Assembly: GCA_016177735.1 (NCBI GenBank)
Contig: JACOUS010000030.1
Coordinates: 186,001 to 250,000, forward strand
Length of the DNA: 64,000 nucleotides
Direction: 5' to 3'
Origin: Ignavibacteriales bacterium
GTDB taxonomy: Bacteria > Bacteroidota > Ignavibacteria > Ignavibacteriales > Melioribacteraceae
A model generated the notes under the pieces. It worked only from the letters and a program-made list of their open reading frames with translations, was not told the origin of the DNA and ran no database searches. Made by a program: the position numbers and the translations under genes. Shown in pieces: positions 26,158 through 35,360 of the stretch (the first letter of the stretch is position 1; each line of letters opens with the position of its first letter).

Positions 26158-27783
26158 CTACAACTCAAGCACCTGATGCTCGAATTTGTTGATTGCAAGT
26201 TCGTTGTAAATCCACTTTATCAAATCCATTCCGTACTTGTTCAAGAAATAAAGTAGATTTAATTCACGTTCTTGAAGATTATCATTCGGGTAGAGAACAT
26301 TTCTTGCTTTCGTAATCTGCCGTATTGCGGATTCATGCCGGCGTTTTTCTGCTTCGATTGTTTTTGTTTTCAGATAATCAAATGTCTGCTCGACACGCTG
26401 TTTCGATTTTGCAGAGAGGTCAAGTAATGTTTTATCGATAGCAGAAAGTTTTCCGTTCAACGAATTGAAAATTTCTCCGATAGAATCGGAAAGCTCGCCG
26501 TATAATTTGTCCAAATTAATGTCTCCGTTAGCAGCAACAATTTTCGAAATCAATTCGTCTTCGGTTGTAAATACATCGAGGTAATTGAGATTCTGTTTAT
26601 CTAAAATTCCTTTGATGCTTCGCTCAACAATTGTAGCCGAACTGCGCGGGTAGATGAACGGTTGTGTAATATTATAAAAATCGTACATCGGTGTAACTTG
26701 TGCAAAGTAACTTATCTCTCCCGGTCCGCCGACATAAAAAGCTGTCGGCAAGAGATAGTCCTGACAAATCGGTCGCAACAATACATTCGGGCTGAATCGC
26801 TCCGGTGAAAAATTTAGTTGAGCAAGTATATCTTCGCGTGTAAATCTTTTCCGTTTCCCTTTCAATCTGTAATCATTTTCTACCGGCTCAATAAGAAGTC
26901 TTTCGTTATCATCAACATAAAACAAGTTAATGGCTTTCACTTTAACTTGAGCATGATAAGTTTCTTCAAGTTCCGCACTTCTTTCAACAAGGTAACCGGT
27001 TTGCTCTCTGTAATTGGTAATTTCTTGTTCGAAGATCGGAATTAAAAGACGCTTTACTTCCGGATCAATCGGGTTGAAAACAATCAGCCCGTATTCATCG
27101 AATAATCTTATCATTAATTCGCGGAACGATTCCAAAAAAGTTCTGCCGGGCTGGTAGATAGTTTTAATTAGATCAACGAGCGAAGGTTTAAACTCGCTCT
27201 CTCTCAAATTTTCGTTCAGTTCGTTAATAACTGCTTCAATATTTTGATTGAATTTTAATCCGCCGATGCCGCCGCGGTTAATTTCTTCGGGCTGTCCGTC
27301 GTCATATTTTAAAAGAGCAATCTGATTTTCATTGTTCAAAATATTTGTCGAACGTACTTCATCAAAATCGTGATCGTCTCCTTCGAGCCAAAAGACCGGT
27401 ACAAAATGATACTGTTCGTATTTCTCTTTCAGGTAACTGCAAAGTTTAATAGCTGTAATCGATTTGTAAAAAGTGTATAAAGGTCCGCCGAACAAACCAA
27501 GCTGCTGCCCCGTAACAACTGCAATTGTTTTTTGCGAATACAAAGCTTCGATGTTGGATTGTGTCTGCTTCGATATTTTGTTATCGGCATATTGAGCGCG
27601 GATAATGTCGGTTAGCTTTGCTCTGTGCGGTCTCTCTTTTTCAGATAAAGTTTTGAAAAGTGATTCGTATGCTTCTTGCTCTCTGAAATTTCTTTTATAA
27701 AATTTTTCTACGTTATCAAACTCTTGAAGGTAATCTAAAAATAAGTTTTGATGCCCGGGGATATCGCCAAAGTTTAAATACAT
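26158..27783 (-). CDS. bshC: Bacillithiol biosynthesis cysteine-adding enzyme BshC
   Basis: 541 aa, the family's usual size. Diagnostic segments are VTGQQLGLFGGPLYTFYKSITA and VPVFWLEGDDHDFDEV (nucleotide-binding-like core), YFAQVTPMYDFYNITQPFIYPR, and a coiled-coil region near residues 440-500. BshC is thought to ligate cysteine to glucosaminyl-malate to make the thiol cofactor bacillithiol; Chlorobi make an N-methylated form. No bshA or bshB is in the window. It is monocistronic here, divergent from the ROK kinase. Confidence 0.94.
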   Translation of the reverse strand: MYLNFGDIPGHQNLFLDYLQEFDNVEKFYKRNFREQEAYESLFKTLSEKERPHRAKLTDIIRAQYADNKISKQTQSNIEALYSQKTIAVVTGQQLGLFGGPLYTFYKSITAIKLCSYLKEKYEQYHFVPVFWLEGDDHDFDEVRSTNILNNENQIALLKYDDGQPEEINRGGIGGLKFNQNIEAVINELNENLRESEFKPSLVDLIKTIYQPGRTFLESFRELMIRLFDEYGLIVFNPIDPEVKRLLIPIFEQEITNYREQTGYLVERSAELEETYHAQVKVKAINLFYVDDNERLLIEPVENDYRLKGKRKRFTREDILAQLNFSPERFSPNVLLRPICQDYLLPTAFYVGGPGEISYFAQVTPMYDFYNITQPFIYPRSSATIVERSIKGILDKQNLNYLDVFTTEDELISKIVAANGDINLDKLYGELSDSIGEIFNSLNGKLSAIDKTLLDLSAKSKQRVEQTFDYLKTKTIEAEKRRHESAIRQITKARNVLYPNDNLQERELNLLYFLNKYGMDLIKWIYNELAINKFEHQVLEL

Positions 27784-27934
27784 TCACACTCCCGTTATTA
27801 TTAAAAATCTGTTATTTTAGTTCCCGAATAAAAACAACATTCATGCTATTTCGTTCAAACTGCTGTGTCAATTTAATAAATTTTTAATTAGGTAGGAATT
27901 AAGCACAGCCGCAAGAAAAATTAAAGGAGTTATA

Positions 27935-28903
27935 ATGCCGAACAGCTACATCATTTCAGTTGATTTAGGGGGTACAAAAATTCTTTCCGCGTTGATCAAT
28001 AATAAGAATGATATTGTCGCAAGAGTGAAAATACCAACTGATACCGGTGACGGAGCCGGTGGTTTGGTTTCGGCAATTGCAGACTCCGTCAAGAAAATTA
28101 TGACGGAAAATGAAATCTCCGAACGTGAAGTGAAAGCTGTTTGTCTGGGCGTGCCGGGCACAGTAAACCCGTACACGGGATTGATTGCCGTAGCGCCGAA
28201 CCTCGAAGTAAAAAACTTCAACATAAAAAATGCTCTCTCAAAATATTTTTCGATGCCCGTGTTGATTGAAAACGATGTGAACATTGCCGGATTGGGAATA
28301 AAAAAATTCGAGTTCAAGAATAACGTTAACAATATGCTTGTTGTGTTTGTGGGAACTGGTATCGGTAGTGCTCTCTTTTTCGACGGCAGACTTTACAGAG
28401 GTTCGACATTTTATGCCGGAGAAATCGGTCACATGTTGATTGATCAAAAAGGAACATTTTCTTCGCAGTCAAAAAGTTCTACTTTCGAATTAACAGCGAG
28501 CAGAACAGCAATTGTAAAGGGGATAAAAAAAGAATTACGAAAAGGGAAGAATAGCCTGCTGAATGAATACAAATCGCCGAAGAAAGCATTAAAAAGCAAA
28601 GGACTTGCACAAGCTGTGAAGAAGAATGATCCGCTTGCCGTAAAACATTTATCGAAAGCTTCCGAAACGATTGGAACGGTACTCGGCAGTGTAACTACTT
28701 TGCTGAATCTCGATACAATAGTTTTGGGCGGTGGTGTTGTTGAAGCAATGCACGAATTTATGATGCCGAGAATACGATTAGCTTTTAAGGAATCAGTTTT
28801 ACCCGAACCGGGAAAGAATGTAAAAATTGTTGCAACAAAACTTGGTGATGACGCGGCTTTGTACGGCGGCATCGCGCTTGCTGAAGAATTTTTGAGTAAG
28901 TAG
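27935..28903 (+). CDS. ROK-family sugar kinase lacking the usual zinc motif
   Basis: 322 aa. ISVDLGGTKILSALI is the phosphate-1 motif, IENDVNIAGLG carries the catalytic Asp, and FVGTGIGSALFFDGRLYRG plus AGEIGHMLID are ROK signatures. At the place where ROK proteins normally have the zinc-binding CxCGxxGCLE segment, this one reads FSSQSKSSTFELTA with no cysteine. ATP-binding LDTIVLGGGVVE is present near the C-terminus. Glucokinase or another hexose kinase activity is likely. AAAGGAG about 7 bp before the ATG is a good ribosome-binding site. Confidence 0.88.
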   Translation: MPNSYIISVDLGGTKILSALINNKNDIVARVKIPTDTGDGAGGLVSAIADSVKKIMTENEISEREVKAVCLGVPGTVNPYTGLIAVAPNLEVKNFNIKNALSKYFSMPVLIENDVNIAGLGIKKFEFKNNVNNMLVVFVGTGIGSALFFDGRLYRGSTFYAGEIGHMLIDQKGTFSSQSKSSTFELTASRTAIVKGIKKELRKGKNSLLNEYKSPKKALKSKGLAQAVKKNDPLAVKHLSKASETIGTVLGSVTTLLNLDTIVLGGGVVEAMHEFMMPRIRLAFKESVLPEPGKNVKIVATKLGDDAALYGGIALAEEFLSK

Positions 28904-28913
28904 GATAGAATAA

Positions 28914-28982
28914 ATGGTTCAATCAATCGTTCACATTGCTATTGTTGTAAAAGATTATGATGAAGCAATAGTTCCTTTGTAA
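28914..28982 (+). pseudogene. 5' fragment of a split VOC (glyoxalase-fold) gene
   Basis: From the ATG at 28914 the frame gives MVQSIVHIAIVVKDYDEAI, the classic first strand of a vicinal-oxygen-chelate protein, then VPL and a stop at 28980. The continuation (EFYTKKLHF...) is found 871 bp downstream. Joining the two copies of the 7-bp repeat GCAATAG restores a perfect in-frame VOC protein of about 140 aa. The break therefore results from an insertion. See the 3' fragment. Confidence 0.85.
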
Positions 28983-29842
28983 ACAATAAAATTGCGGAAT
29001 TAAAAAAAAACTTAGAGGAACTCGAATCATTAATTAACAAAAAGAAGTAGAGGGCGCTATGAAACATTTATCTTTCATTTTTCTGATACTTTTTGTTCCT
29101 ATGAATAAGCAAACAACATTTGCTCAAGAAATGCCGGATAACGCAAACACAATAATAATAACTACCGATGAACACCATGATGTGGCATTCAAAAAAATAG
29201 GAAAGCTTCTCATCAATGAAGGCTTCACATTGCAAAATGTTGATAAAACTTTTCTCATGGTAGTAACTGTCCCGATGACAAAGAAGACTGGTTTCTTAGG
29301 TATGCAAGAAATAGCAATCAAAATTACTGGTGAAATATTACAAAACCCTACTCGGATCAGATTATTCGCAGATTTTTTAGATATCCAAGTAAATAAAGGC
29401 TTGGGTCTTGAGAATGATTTTGATAAAAGGAAATTACGTGCAGAAAATTCAAGCGGCACCTACTCAACCGCATTTGAATTATTAGATGAAATAGCAAGGG
29501 AGTATGAAAGCGGTAAAATCTCTTACATAATTGAAAAAGAGAACTAACCGAATATCGGAAATAGTATTTGTTTTTAAGTGTTTTTTACGTTTCCGATATT
29601 TCCGATAAACAATTTCATTAAAAAGGTAATTTTGCCGTTAGCGGCTTATATATTTCCAAATTGTTTGTAATACGTGGCGTAAATGGCTTTTTCAAGCAGT
29701 TTCAAAATGGTAAGTAATTATAGCATAAATTGTTCCGGCAATGCGGTTTTTAAAATTTTTTGCAGTTAATGCGCAAACATGCCTTTGTTTTCTTTTCAAA
29801 AACGCGTCTTTTTTTTGCAGTTAATTAGCTCGTGTGCAATAG
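28965..29842. repeat. 7-bp direct repeat GCAATAG flanking the segment inserted in the VOC gene
   Basis: GCAATAG occurs at 28965-28971 and 29836-29842, exactly at the two ends of the interruption. The intervening 864 bp contains the last 25 codons of an unrelated frame (28973-29050, SFVNNKIAELKKNLEELE...), one intact small gene (29059-29547) and about 290 bp of AT-rich sequence. A 15-bp string (TTTTTTGCAGTTAAT) is present twice near the right end, about 56 bp apart. No terminal inverted repeats and no transposase were found. It could be a target-site duplication or a micro-homology from illegitimate recombination. Confidence 0.7.
29059..29547 (+). CDS. Small secreted protein of unknown function inside the inserted segment
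   Basis: 162 aa with an N-terminal signal peptide (HLSFIFLILFVP, then TFAQE). The mature part has alternating strands and helices (TIIITTDEHHDVAFKKIGKLLINEGF, FLMVVTVPMTKK, IAIKITGEIL), resembling a small alpha/beta domain. No motif was recognised. GAGGG ends 4 bp before the ATG. It lies wholly within the segment that splits the VOC gene, so it probably arrived with it. Intergenic 29548-29835 holds an AT-rich stretch with a GCCG-TTAG-CGGC mini-hairpin near 29634 and no gene. Confidence 0.6.
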   Translation: MKHLSFIFLILFVPMNKQTTFAQEMPDNANTIIITTDEHHDVAFKKIGKLLINEGFTLQNVDKTFLMVVTVPMTKKTGFLGMQEIAIKITGEILQNPTRIRLFADFLDIQVNKGLGLENDFDKRKLRAENSSGTYSTAFELLDEIAREYESGKISYIIEKEN

Positions 29843-30207
29843 AATTTTATACAAAGAAATTACACTTTACGTTAGTGGAAGATACTTATCAACCCGAACA
29901 AGATAAACGATGGGTAGTAGTAGCTCCTCCAGGTTCGGCTGGTACAACAATATTACTTGCACGAGCCTCCAAGCCAGAACAAGAACCATTTGTAGGAAAC
30001 CAAACCGGCGGCAGAGTTTTTCTTTTTTTGAACACCGATGATTTTTGGAGAGACTACAATGAAATGGTTGCGAAGGGGATAGAATTTGTTAGAGAACCGA
30101 AAGTACAGCCTTATGGTACGGTGGCGGTATTTAAGGATTTGTATGGAAACTTGTGGGATCTGCTTCAACTGAAAAAAGATCATCCGATAATGAAGCGAGT
30201 TAAATAG
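29836..30207 (+). pseudogene. 3' fragment of the split VOC (glyoxalase-fold) gene
   Basis: After the second GCAATAG copy the frame reads EFYTKKLHFTLVEDTYQPEQ, RWVVVAPPGSAGTTILLARA, FVGNQTGGRVFLFLNTDD and FKDLYGNLWDLLQL, the remainder of a bacterial glyoxalase/bleomycin-resistance-type protein including the late Glu/Asp-rich strand. The frame stays open upstream to 29779, but those residues (MPLFSFQKRVFFLQLISSC) are unlike any VOC start, so a functional protein is doubtful. It belongs to the fragment at 28914-28982. Confidence 0.82.
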
Positions 30208-30239
30208 TTTGCTCTCTTTGTTACTGCTGCTGTTAAGAA

Positions 30240-31055
30240 CTACAATCTCACCATCAAATAAATATCTTGTGTAAGATTTTGCTCGTACTTGCCGGGGATG
30301 AAATCAACAATCTTGAAACAGCTCAACAAATTTTCTTCTATGAATTTTTTCGTTTGGTATGTTGTACACTTGTTATCGCCTTCGATATCATCGTTGATTG
30401 TCAGAATTCCATTTTGTTGAAGTGAGTTGAGTTGTTCCGGTGTCAAATTGTTGTACAAATTTTCTCCGTGCGTTGTAAGATAAAGAAAGCCTCCCGGCTT
30501 GATTATCCTTTCAAATTCTTTCATCCACTCTTTTTGCAAATCGAATCCCAAATGTGTGAAGACCGACCGCGCGTAAACGAAATCAAAAAAAATATTTTCA
30601 TAATTGAGCGGCGGCGCAAGTTTATTAACCGAAAAATTTCCGAAGGTTAAATTTGCCGAGCACCACTTAATTAAAAGAGGATTGTAATCCGAGCCGAAAA
30701 GTTCGAAGTGTTTGGAGTGATGATGAAAATGTCTGATTATTCTTCCGCACCCGCATCCGAAATCCAAAACACGGTTAAGTTTTTCCAACTCAATTTTGTT
30801 TTTGTCGAGCACTTTCAGCAAGTCGTCAAAAATTAATTTGCCGGAATTGTAATAAACACTGCTCCACCGCAAAGCAATGATTAAAAAAATCAATTTCGGA
30901 GGAGGAGCCGGGTAGCCGTCGGGCAATCCGTTCTTTCTAAATTTGATTTCGTTTGTCAGCACTTCCGGCGAAATTGATTTGGCTGAATTATAAATCATTC
31001 TTGCTTTATCGATAAAACCGATATGCTGTAAAAATTTTTTTATTAAATTTTTCAT
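30240..31055 (-). CDS. Class I SAM-dependent methyltransferase
   Basis: 271 aa. The Rossmann motif I is VLDFGCGCGRIIRHF; motif II (FELFGSDYNPLLIKWC) and FFDFVYARSVFTHL follow, then EFERIIKPGGFLYLTTHGE. This is a methyltransferase-11-like small-molecule or glycan methyltransferase; the substrate is unknown. The N-terminal 40 residues are not part of the SAM fold. It lies downstream of the ABC-F gene on the same strand with an 11-bp gap. Confidence 0.82.
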   Translation of the reverse strand: MKNLIKKFLQHIGFIDKARMIYNSAKSISPEVLTNEIKFRKNGLPDGYPAPPPKLIFLIIALRWSSVYYNSGKLIFDDLLKVLDKNKIELEKLNRVLDFGCGCGRIIRHFHHHSKHFELFGSDYNPLLIKWCSANLTFGNFSVNKLAPPLNYENIFFDFVYARSVFTHLGFDLQKEWMKEFERIIKPGGFLYLTTHGENLYNNLTPEQLNSLQQNGILTINDDIEGDNKCTTYQTKKFIEENLLSCFKIVDFIPGKYEQNLTQDIYLMVRL

Positions 31056-31066
31056 CCCTTCACGAA

Positions 31067-33013
31067 CTAATTGCCGATTAAGTCGAAACTTTTTTCTATT
31101 TCCTCAATTTTGCTTGTTAGCTCCTCCCACAAAGTATATTCTTCGTCGAGGTTCTTTTTAATTTTTTCGTACTCCATATTTTTTTCTTTTGCAAGCTGTG
31201 CGTTGCTGAAAATTTCAGGTTTCGTCAGTTCGGTTTCAATTTCTGTTTTTTTCTGCTCGAGTGTTTGAATTTTCTGCTCGCAATTTTCTAACTGCTTTTT
31301 TATTTCTTTTGTCTGACTGTATTTCTTTTGCCGGATTTCCGCTTCCATTCTTTTCAAATCTTTGCGGTTAATTTTGTCATCGGTTTTAACAGCAGCTACA
31401 ATTTCTATTTGTTCATGTCGCTTTTGGAGGAAGTAATCAATGCCTCCGTAATAAAGTTTTAAATTGCCGCTTTGTATCTCAATCACTTTTGTGATTACGG
31501 GTCGCAGAAAATCAATATCATGCGAAACAATCAGCAGAGTGCCGGCGTAGTTAATTAGTGCATTTTGCAAAATCTCTTTTGAATTAAAGTCGAGATGATT
31601 TGTCGGTTCATCGAGAATAATAAAATTACTTTTTGTGAGAAGAAGCCTCGATAATGCTACTCTGCTTTTTTCTCCGCCGGAAAGGACTTTTATTTTTTTG
31701 AACACATCATCGCCGGAGAACAAAAATGAACCGAGGATTTTTCTTAATTGTACCGCCGATAATTGATCATTTACTTCTTCGAGCGAATCGATTAAGTCAT
31801 GTTCGGGGTTCAATGAATCTGCAACTTCTTGTTCGTAATAAGAAACGATTGTGTTTGTGCCGTAGATTAATTCGCCCTTTGTTGGTGAGCTTTTGCCGCC
31901 GATAATTTTTGCAAGAGTTGTTTTGCCGGCGCCGTTTGAACCGACTATTGCAATTTTTTCGCCGCGTTCAATTTGAAGATTTATATTGCGAAGTACTTCA
32001 AGTTCGCCGTAAGATTTGAAAATATTTTTTAATTCAACCGGGACTGTGGCACTTCTCGGCGGGTCGGGAAATTTTATTTCAATTTTTTTTTCGTCTTCGA
32101 TAAGCTGTACGGTATCAAGCTTTTCCAATTGTTTGATACGGCTTTGTACTTGCCGTGCTTTGCTTGCTTTGTATCTGAATCTTTCGATGAAACGTTCGGT
32201 CTCTTTTACTTTTCGTTCACGGATTTTTTGCTGTTCCTTTAACTGAATATCGCGTTCATCTTTGAATCTCAAATAATGATCGTAATTGCCGGGGAAAAAA
32301 TTAATCTGTTGAAAAAATATTTCGAGAGTTTTTGTAGTAACACTGTTAACGAAATGCCTATCGTGAGAAACGATGATCAAACCGTTTTTGCTGGATTGGA
32401 GAAAATCGATCAACCAGGTGAGTGTATCAATATCGAGATGATTGGTCGGTTCGTCGAGCAGAATAAGATCGTTTTCGGCAAGTAGAATTTTTGCCAATTG
32501 AATTCTCATCTGCCATCCGCCGGAAAACTCTTCTGTCTTCCTAAAAAAATCTTTTTCTTTGAAACCGAGTCCTTCCAAAATTTTTTCTATTCTTGACTGG
32601 CTTGAATAAAAATCCAGCTGGTCTTTCCGGTTGTGTAGTTCGCCCAGCTCTTCCAAAAGTTCTTGCCGGTCTTCTTCATTTGGCAAATCGGAATTCAATG
32701 CATCGAGAATTTCCGTTTCTTTTTCTACGATTGCGTTCAATTCAATGAGAGAAGATTTAACTTCATCAAAAAGAGTTTTGCCTTTGAAGGAGAGCAAATC
32801 TTGCGGAAGGTAGCCGACGCTGATCCCTTTCTGCTTTATGATTTCGCCGGTCTCGGGTTTTTCCAAACTGTAAAGCAATTTTAGAAAGGTTGATTTCCCT
32901 TTGCCGTTGGAACCGACAAGCGCAATTTTATCATGTCTGCTGATCTTGAGATTTACATTCTCAAAAAGATTTTCGCCGGTAAATTGAACCGATAAATTTT
33001 TTATGTCAATCAT
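31067..33013 (-). CDS. ABC-F family ATPase
   Basis: 648 aa. Two ABC cassettes without membrane segments. First Walker A is GSNGKGKSTFLKLL, the signature is FSGGWQMRIQLA and Walker B is LILLDEPTNHLD. Second Walker A is GSNGAGKTTLAKII, the signature is LSGGEKSRVALS and Walker B is FIILDEPTNHLD. Between them is the P-site tRNA-interaction linker with a basic stretch (YRYKASKARQVQSRIKQ in essence). A C-terminal coiled coil (KKQLENCEQKIQTLEQKKTEIE) is present, as in Uup/YdiF-type proteins. It is expected to act on the ribosome rather than in transport. Confidence 0.92.
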   Translation of the reverse strand: MIDIKNLSVQFTGENLFENVNLKISRHDKIALVGSNGKGKSTFLKLLYSLEKPETGEIIKQKGISVGYLPQDLLSFKGKTLFDEVKSSLIELNAIVEKETEILDALNSDLPNEEDRQELLEELGELHNRKDQLDFYSSQSRIEKILEGLGFKEKDFFRKTEEFSGGWQMRIQLAKILLAENDLILLDEPTNHLDIDTLTWLIDFLQSSKNGLIIVSHDRHFVNSVTTKTLEIFFQQINFFPGNYDHYLRFKDERDIQLKEQQKIRERKVKETERFIERFRYKASKARQVQSRIKQLEKLDTVQLIEDEKKIEIKFPDPPRSATVPVELKNIFKSYGELEVLRNINLQIERGEKIAIVGSNGAGKTTLAKIIGGKSSPTKGELIYGTNTIVSYYEQEVADSLNPEHDLIDSLEEVNDQLSAVQLRKILGSFLFSGDDVFKKIKVLSGGEKSRVALSRLLLTKSNFIILDEPTNHLDFNSKEILQNALINYAGTLLIVSHDIDFLRPVITKVIEIQSGNLKLYYGGIDYFLQKRHEQIEIVAAVKTDDKINRKDLKRMEAEIRQKKYSQTKEIKKQLENCEQKIQTLEQKKTEIETELTKPEIFSNAQLAKEKNMEYEKIKKNLDEEYTLWEELTSKIEEIEKSFDLIGN

Positions 33014-33026
33014 TAATCATTACACT

Positions 33027-35243
33027 CTATTTCCGTAACACGGCAACCTTTCCGGTAGCAACATTATTTGCTTCGTCATCGTAAGCAACAATAACATAAA
33101 TTCCCGATGCAACGAATTTACCGTTCATATTTTTTCCGTCCCATTGAGCAACTTTACCGCCCGGTGTTACAAACGAACTAATTAAGTTCCCTGAGATATC
33201 GAATATTTTTATGCTTGTATTTTTGATCAAGCCGTCAATTGTAATTTTCTGATCATTGTTTTCAATTATGAACGGATTTGGATAAACAAAAAGATCACCG
33301 AGACTTTCTACCGGTTCAATCGATTCGGTCAGCAATACGGTCAATCCGTCATCGGTTCCGATATAAACTCTTCCGCTCTTCGAATCGATTGCAATACTTT
33401 TTATATCATTATTCGGAAGGGGACTATTTGTTTTGTTGTAATGCTCTAAAAGTGTAAAACCATCCGACGCCAAAACGAAAACACCTTGTTTGGTGCCGAT
33501 CCATTTTTTGTCGAGCGGATCAACTGCAATGCAATTAACTGTTTGGTCTCTCAATGCAAAGGCGATAGAACTTGTTAAAGTACTTTTTGGTTTGGAAGGA
33601 TCGGTAATAAGATTCAAACCAACACTTGTACCGATCCACAAATAGCCGCGTTTATCAACTGCAAGCGCAGTAAGCACACTGCTCAAAAGTCCGTCATCTG
33701 CGGAAATAAAACCTTGAGTATCGTCGGAAGTATTTTCAAACGTTTTGTTCTCATTGAAGTAATAAAGTCCCATGTTTCCGGCTATTGTAAAAAACCATTT
33801 GGTGTTGTTGTCGTCAATCGCCATGTTGCCGAGAACTTCGTCTTCGTTAATAATGGGATTTGTGAAAGCGTAACTATACCATTTGTTGTCCGCTGTTTTA
33901 ACAGTAAGCGGCTTCCTTTCACCCGAAATAACATTTGCTATCCATGCATTTCCTTTTGAATCGAGTTCAATATCGGAGATGGCAACAAAAGCCGTACTCC
34001 AGGGCACTCCAACCAGCGGACTGTTAGTGCTGTTGTAAGTTTCCAGCTGACCATTATTGAAAATAGTAATGCCGCCGCCCCAAATAGCAAAATAAATTTT
34101 GCCGTCCGAGCCGGCAGTAACATTGTAATAATCGTTCATCGGAATTTGTGAATACTGCTGCTTATCGTACAAGTTCCAGTTAGTGCCGTCAAATTCCATA
34201 AAGCCGATTCCGGAAGCATCTTTACCGGTTGCTGCGTACAGATTGCCGTTATTACTAACCGCCATATTTAAAAATAGATTTCCGGCTGGTCCTTCGGGTT
34301 TCAAAATGGTTTGATCATTTAATCTAATTAGACCGCTTGATGAAGCGATATAGATTTGATTGTTGTCGGAAACGGTTAATGAATTCAGAGTTGTGGAATA
34401 ATTTTCATAAACTAAATTTAATTGTGTACCGTCATAATTATATAGTTGATTTGCGGTCAGTAAGTAGAGAATGTTGTTTGATACATAAAGATTTTTAACA
34501 TCAGCATCGTCCAATAAAAACTTTTCCCAAGCTTGTCCGGAAAATTTGGCAACGCCTTTGTTTGTTGCGAGCAAAATAGAACCATTAAAAGAAACTATTT
34601 TTGATGCGGATGCGGCAAGAAGTTCTGTTGACCCGAATGAATATGTATTCCAGGATTCGGGCACGGACAGATTTTGAGTACCCGGTTTCTGAACGGCAAC
34701 GCCGCTTTCGGTAATTGCATAAATAACATTCTGCTTAAAAGTACTGACAACATTTTTTTCGGCAGTAAAACTTCCGAGTTTTGTAAACGTATCGTAAAAA
34801 GAAAAATTAGTTGAATTGATTAACGATAGACCGAATGAAGTCGATATAAAAACGGTATCTCCGCTCACGAAAATATTATTTATCTTCTTAATGCTTCTGT
34901 CGTATTTGCCAATTTCCGTAATGTTGTTCAAAGTTCCGTCTGCTTCATTGTAAACCATAATGTAACCGTCTTGCGAGCCGAGCCAAATTTTTCCGTAGTT
35001 GTCTTTTGCAACGGCAGAGAGTGACTGGCTCATCATTCCATCAGCTTTGTTTATTGTAAGAAAATTATTATCGGCGTTTAACCTGAATGCACCGCCGTAT
35101 GTAGTGCACCAGATTCCATTTACAGAAGAAACAGTTCCCGATACGTATTTCATATCGGCATAAATTTTCCATTCACCGAATTGTGTTTGTGCATAAATGT
35201 TTGTGAAAAGTAACAACGCAAAAATTAATTTGTACATTTTCAT
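33027..35243 (-). CDS. PorZ-like two-component-regulator propeller protein with T9SS sorting domain
   Basis: 738 aa from the ATG at 35243, where a signal peptide (MYKLIFALLLFTNIYAQ) begins and AAAGGTG precedes it. An upstream in-frame ATG at 35321 adds a non-signal leader and is less likely. The body holds many propeller repeats of the form LSAVAKDNYGKIWLGSQDGY and KRGYLWIGTSVGLN, making one or two beta-propellers. The C-terminus (FVYPNPFIIENN, SIKIFDISGN, GKFVASGIYVIVAY) is a T9SS type A sorting domain. PorZ, which hands anionic lipopolysaccharide to the T9SS sortase, has this architecture; assignment to PorZ is likely but not proven. Confidence 0.78.
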   Translation of the reverse strand: MKMYKLIFALLLFTNIYAQTQFGEWKIYADMKYVSGTVSSVNGIWCTTYGGAFRLNADNNFLTINKADGMMSQSLSAVAKDNYGKIWLGSQDGYIMVYNEADGTLNNITEIGKYDRSIKKINNIFVSGDTVFISTSFGLSLINSTNFSFYDTFTKLGSFTAEKNVVSTFKQNVIYAITESGVAVQKPGTQNLSVPESWNTYSFGSTELLAASASKIVSFNGSILLATNKGVAKFSGQAWEKFLLDDADVKNLYVSNNILYLLTANQLYNYDGTQLNLVYENYSTTLNSLTVSDNNQIYIASSSGLIRLNDQTILKPEGPAGNLFLNMAVSNNGNLYAATGKDASGIGFMEFDGTNWNLYDKQQYSQIPMNDYYNVTAGSDGKIYFAIWGGGITIFNNGQLETYNSTNSPLVGVPWSTAFVAISDIELDSKGNAWIANVISGERKPLTVKTADNKWYSYAFTNPIINEDEVLGNMAIDDNNTKWFFTIAGNMGLYYFNENKTFENTSDDTQGFISADDGLLSSVLTALAVDKRGYLWIGTSVGLNLITDPSKPKSTLTSSIAFALRDQTVNCIAVDPLDKKWIGTKQGVFVLASDGFTLLEHYNKTNSPLPNNDIKSIAIDSKSGRVYIGTDDGLTVLLTESIEPVESLGDLFVYPNPFIIENNDQKITIDGLIKNTSIKIFDISGNLISSFVTPGGKVAQWDGKNMNGKFVASGIYVIVAYDDEANNVATGKVAVLRK

Positions 35244-35360
35244 GTCCGCACCTTTAGCTTTGATGAAGCTTGGAAATATTGATGACAAATTTAGTATTTT
35301 CTTTTTGAACAAAAAGACCAAAACAAATACTATGTGAATTAAATAAGGTAGAGGTTTAGT

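Noticed and set aside
29633-29842. Integron attC site at the right end of the VOC insertion
   Set aside because: GCCGTTAGCGGC and the repeated GCAGTTAAT strings looked suggestive, but no paired R/L boxes with the right spacing could be drawn.
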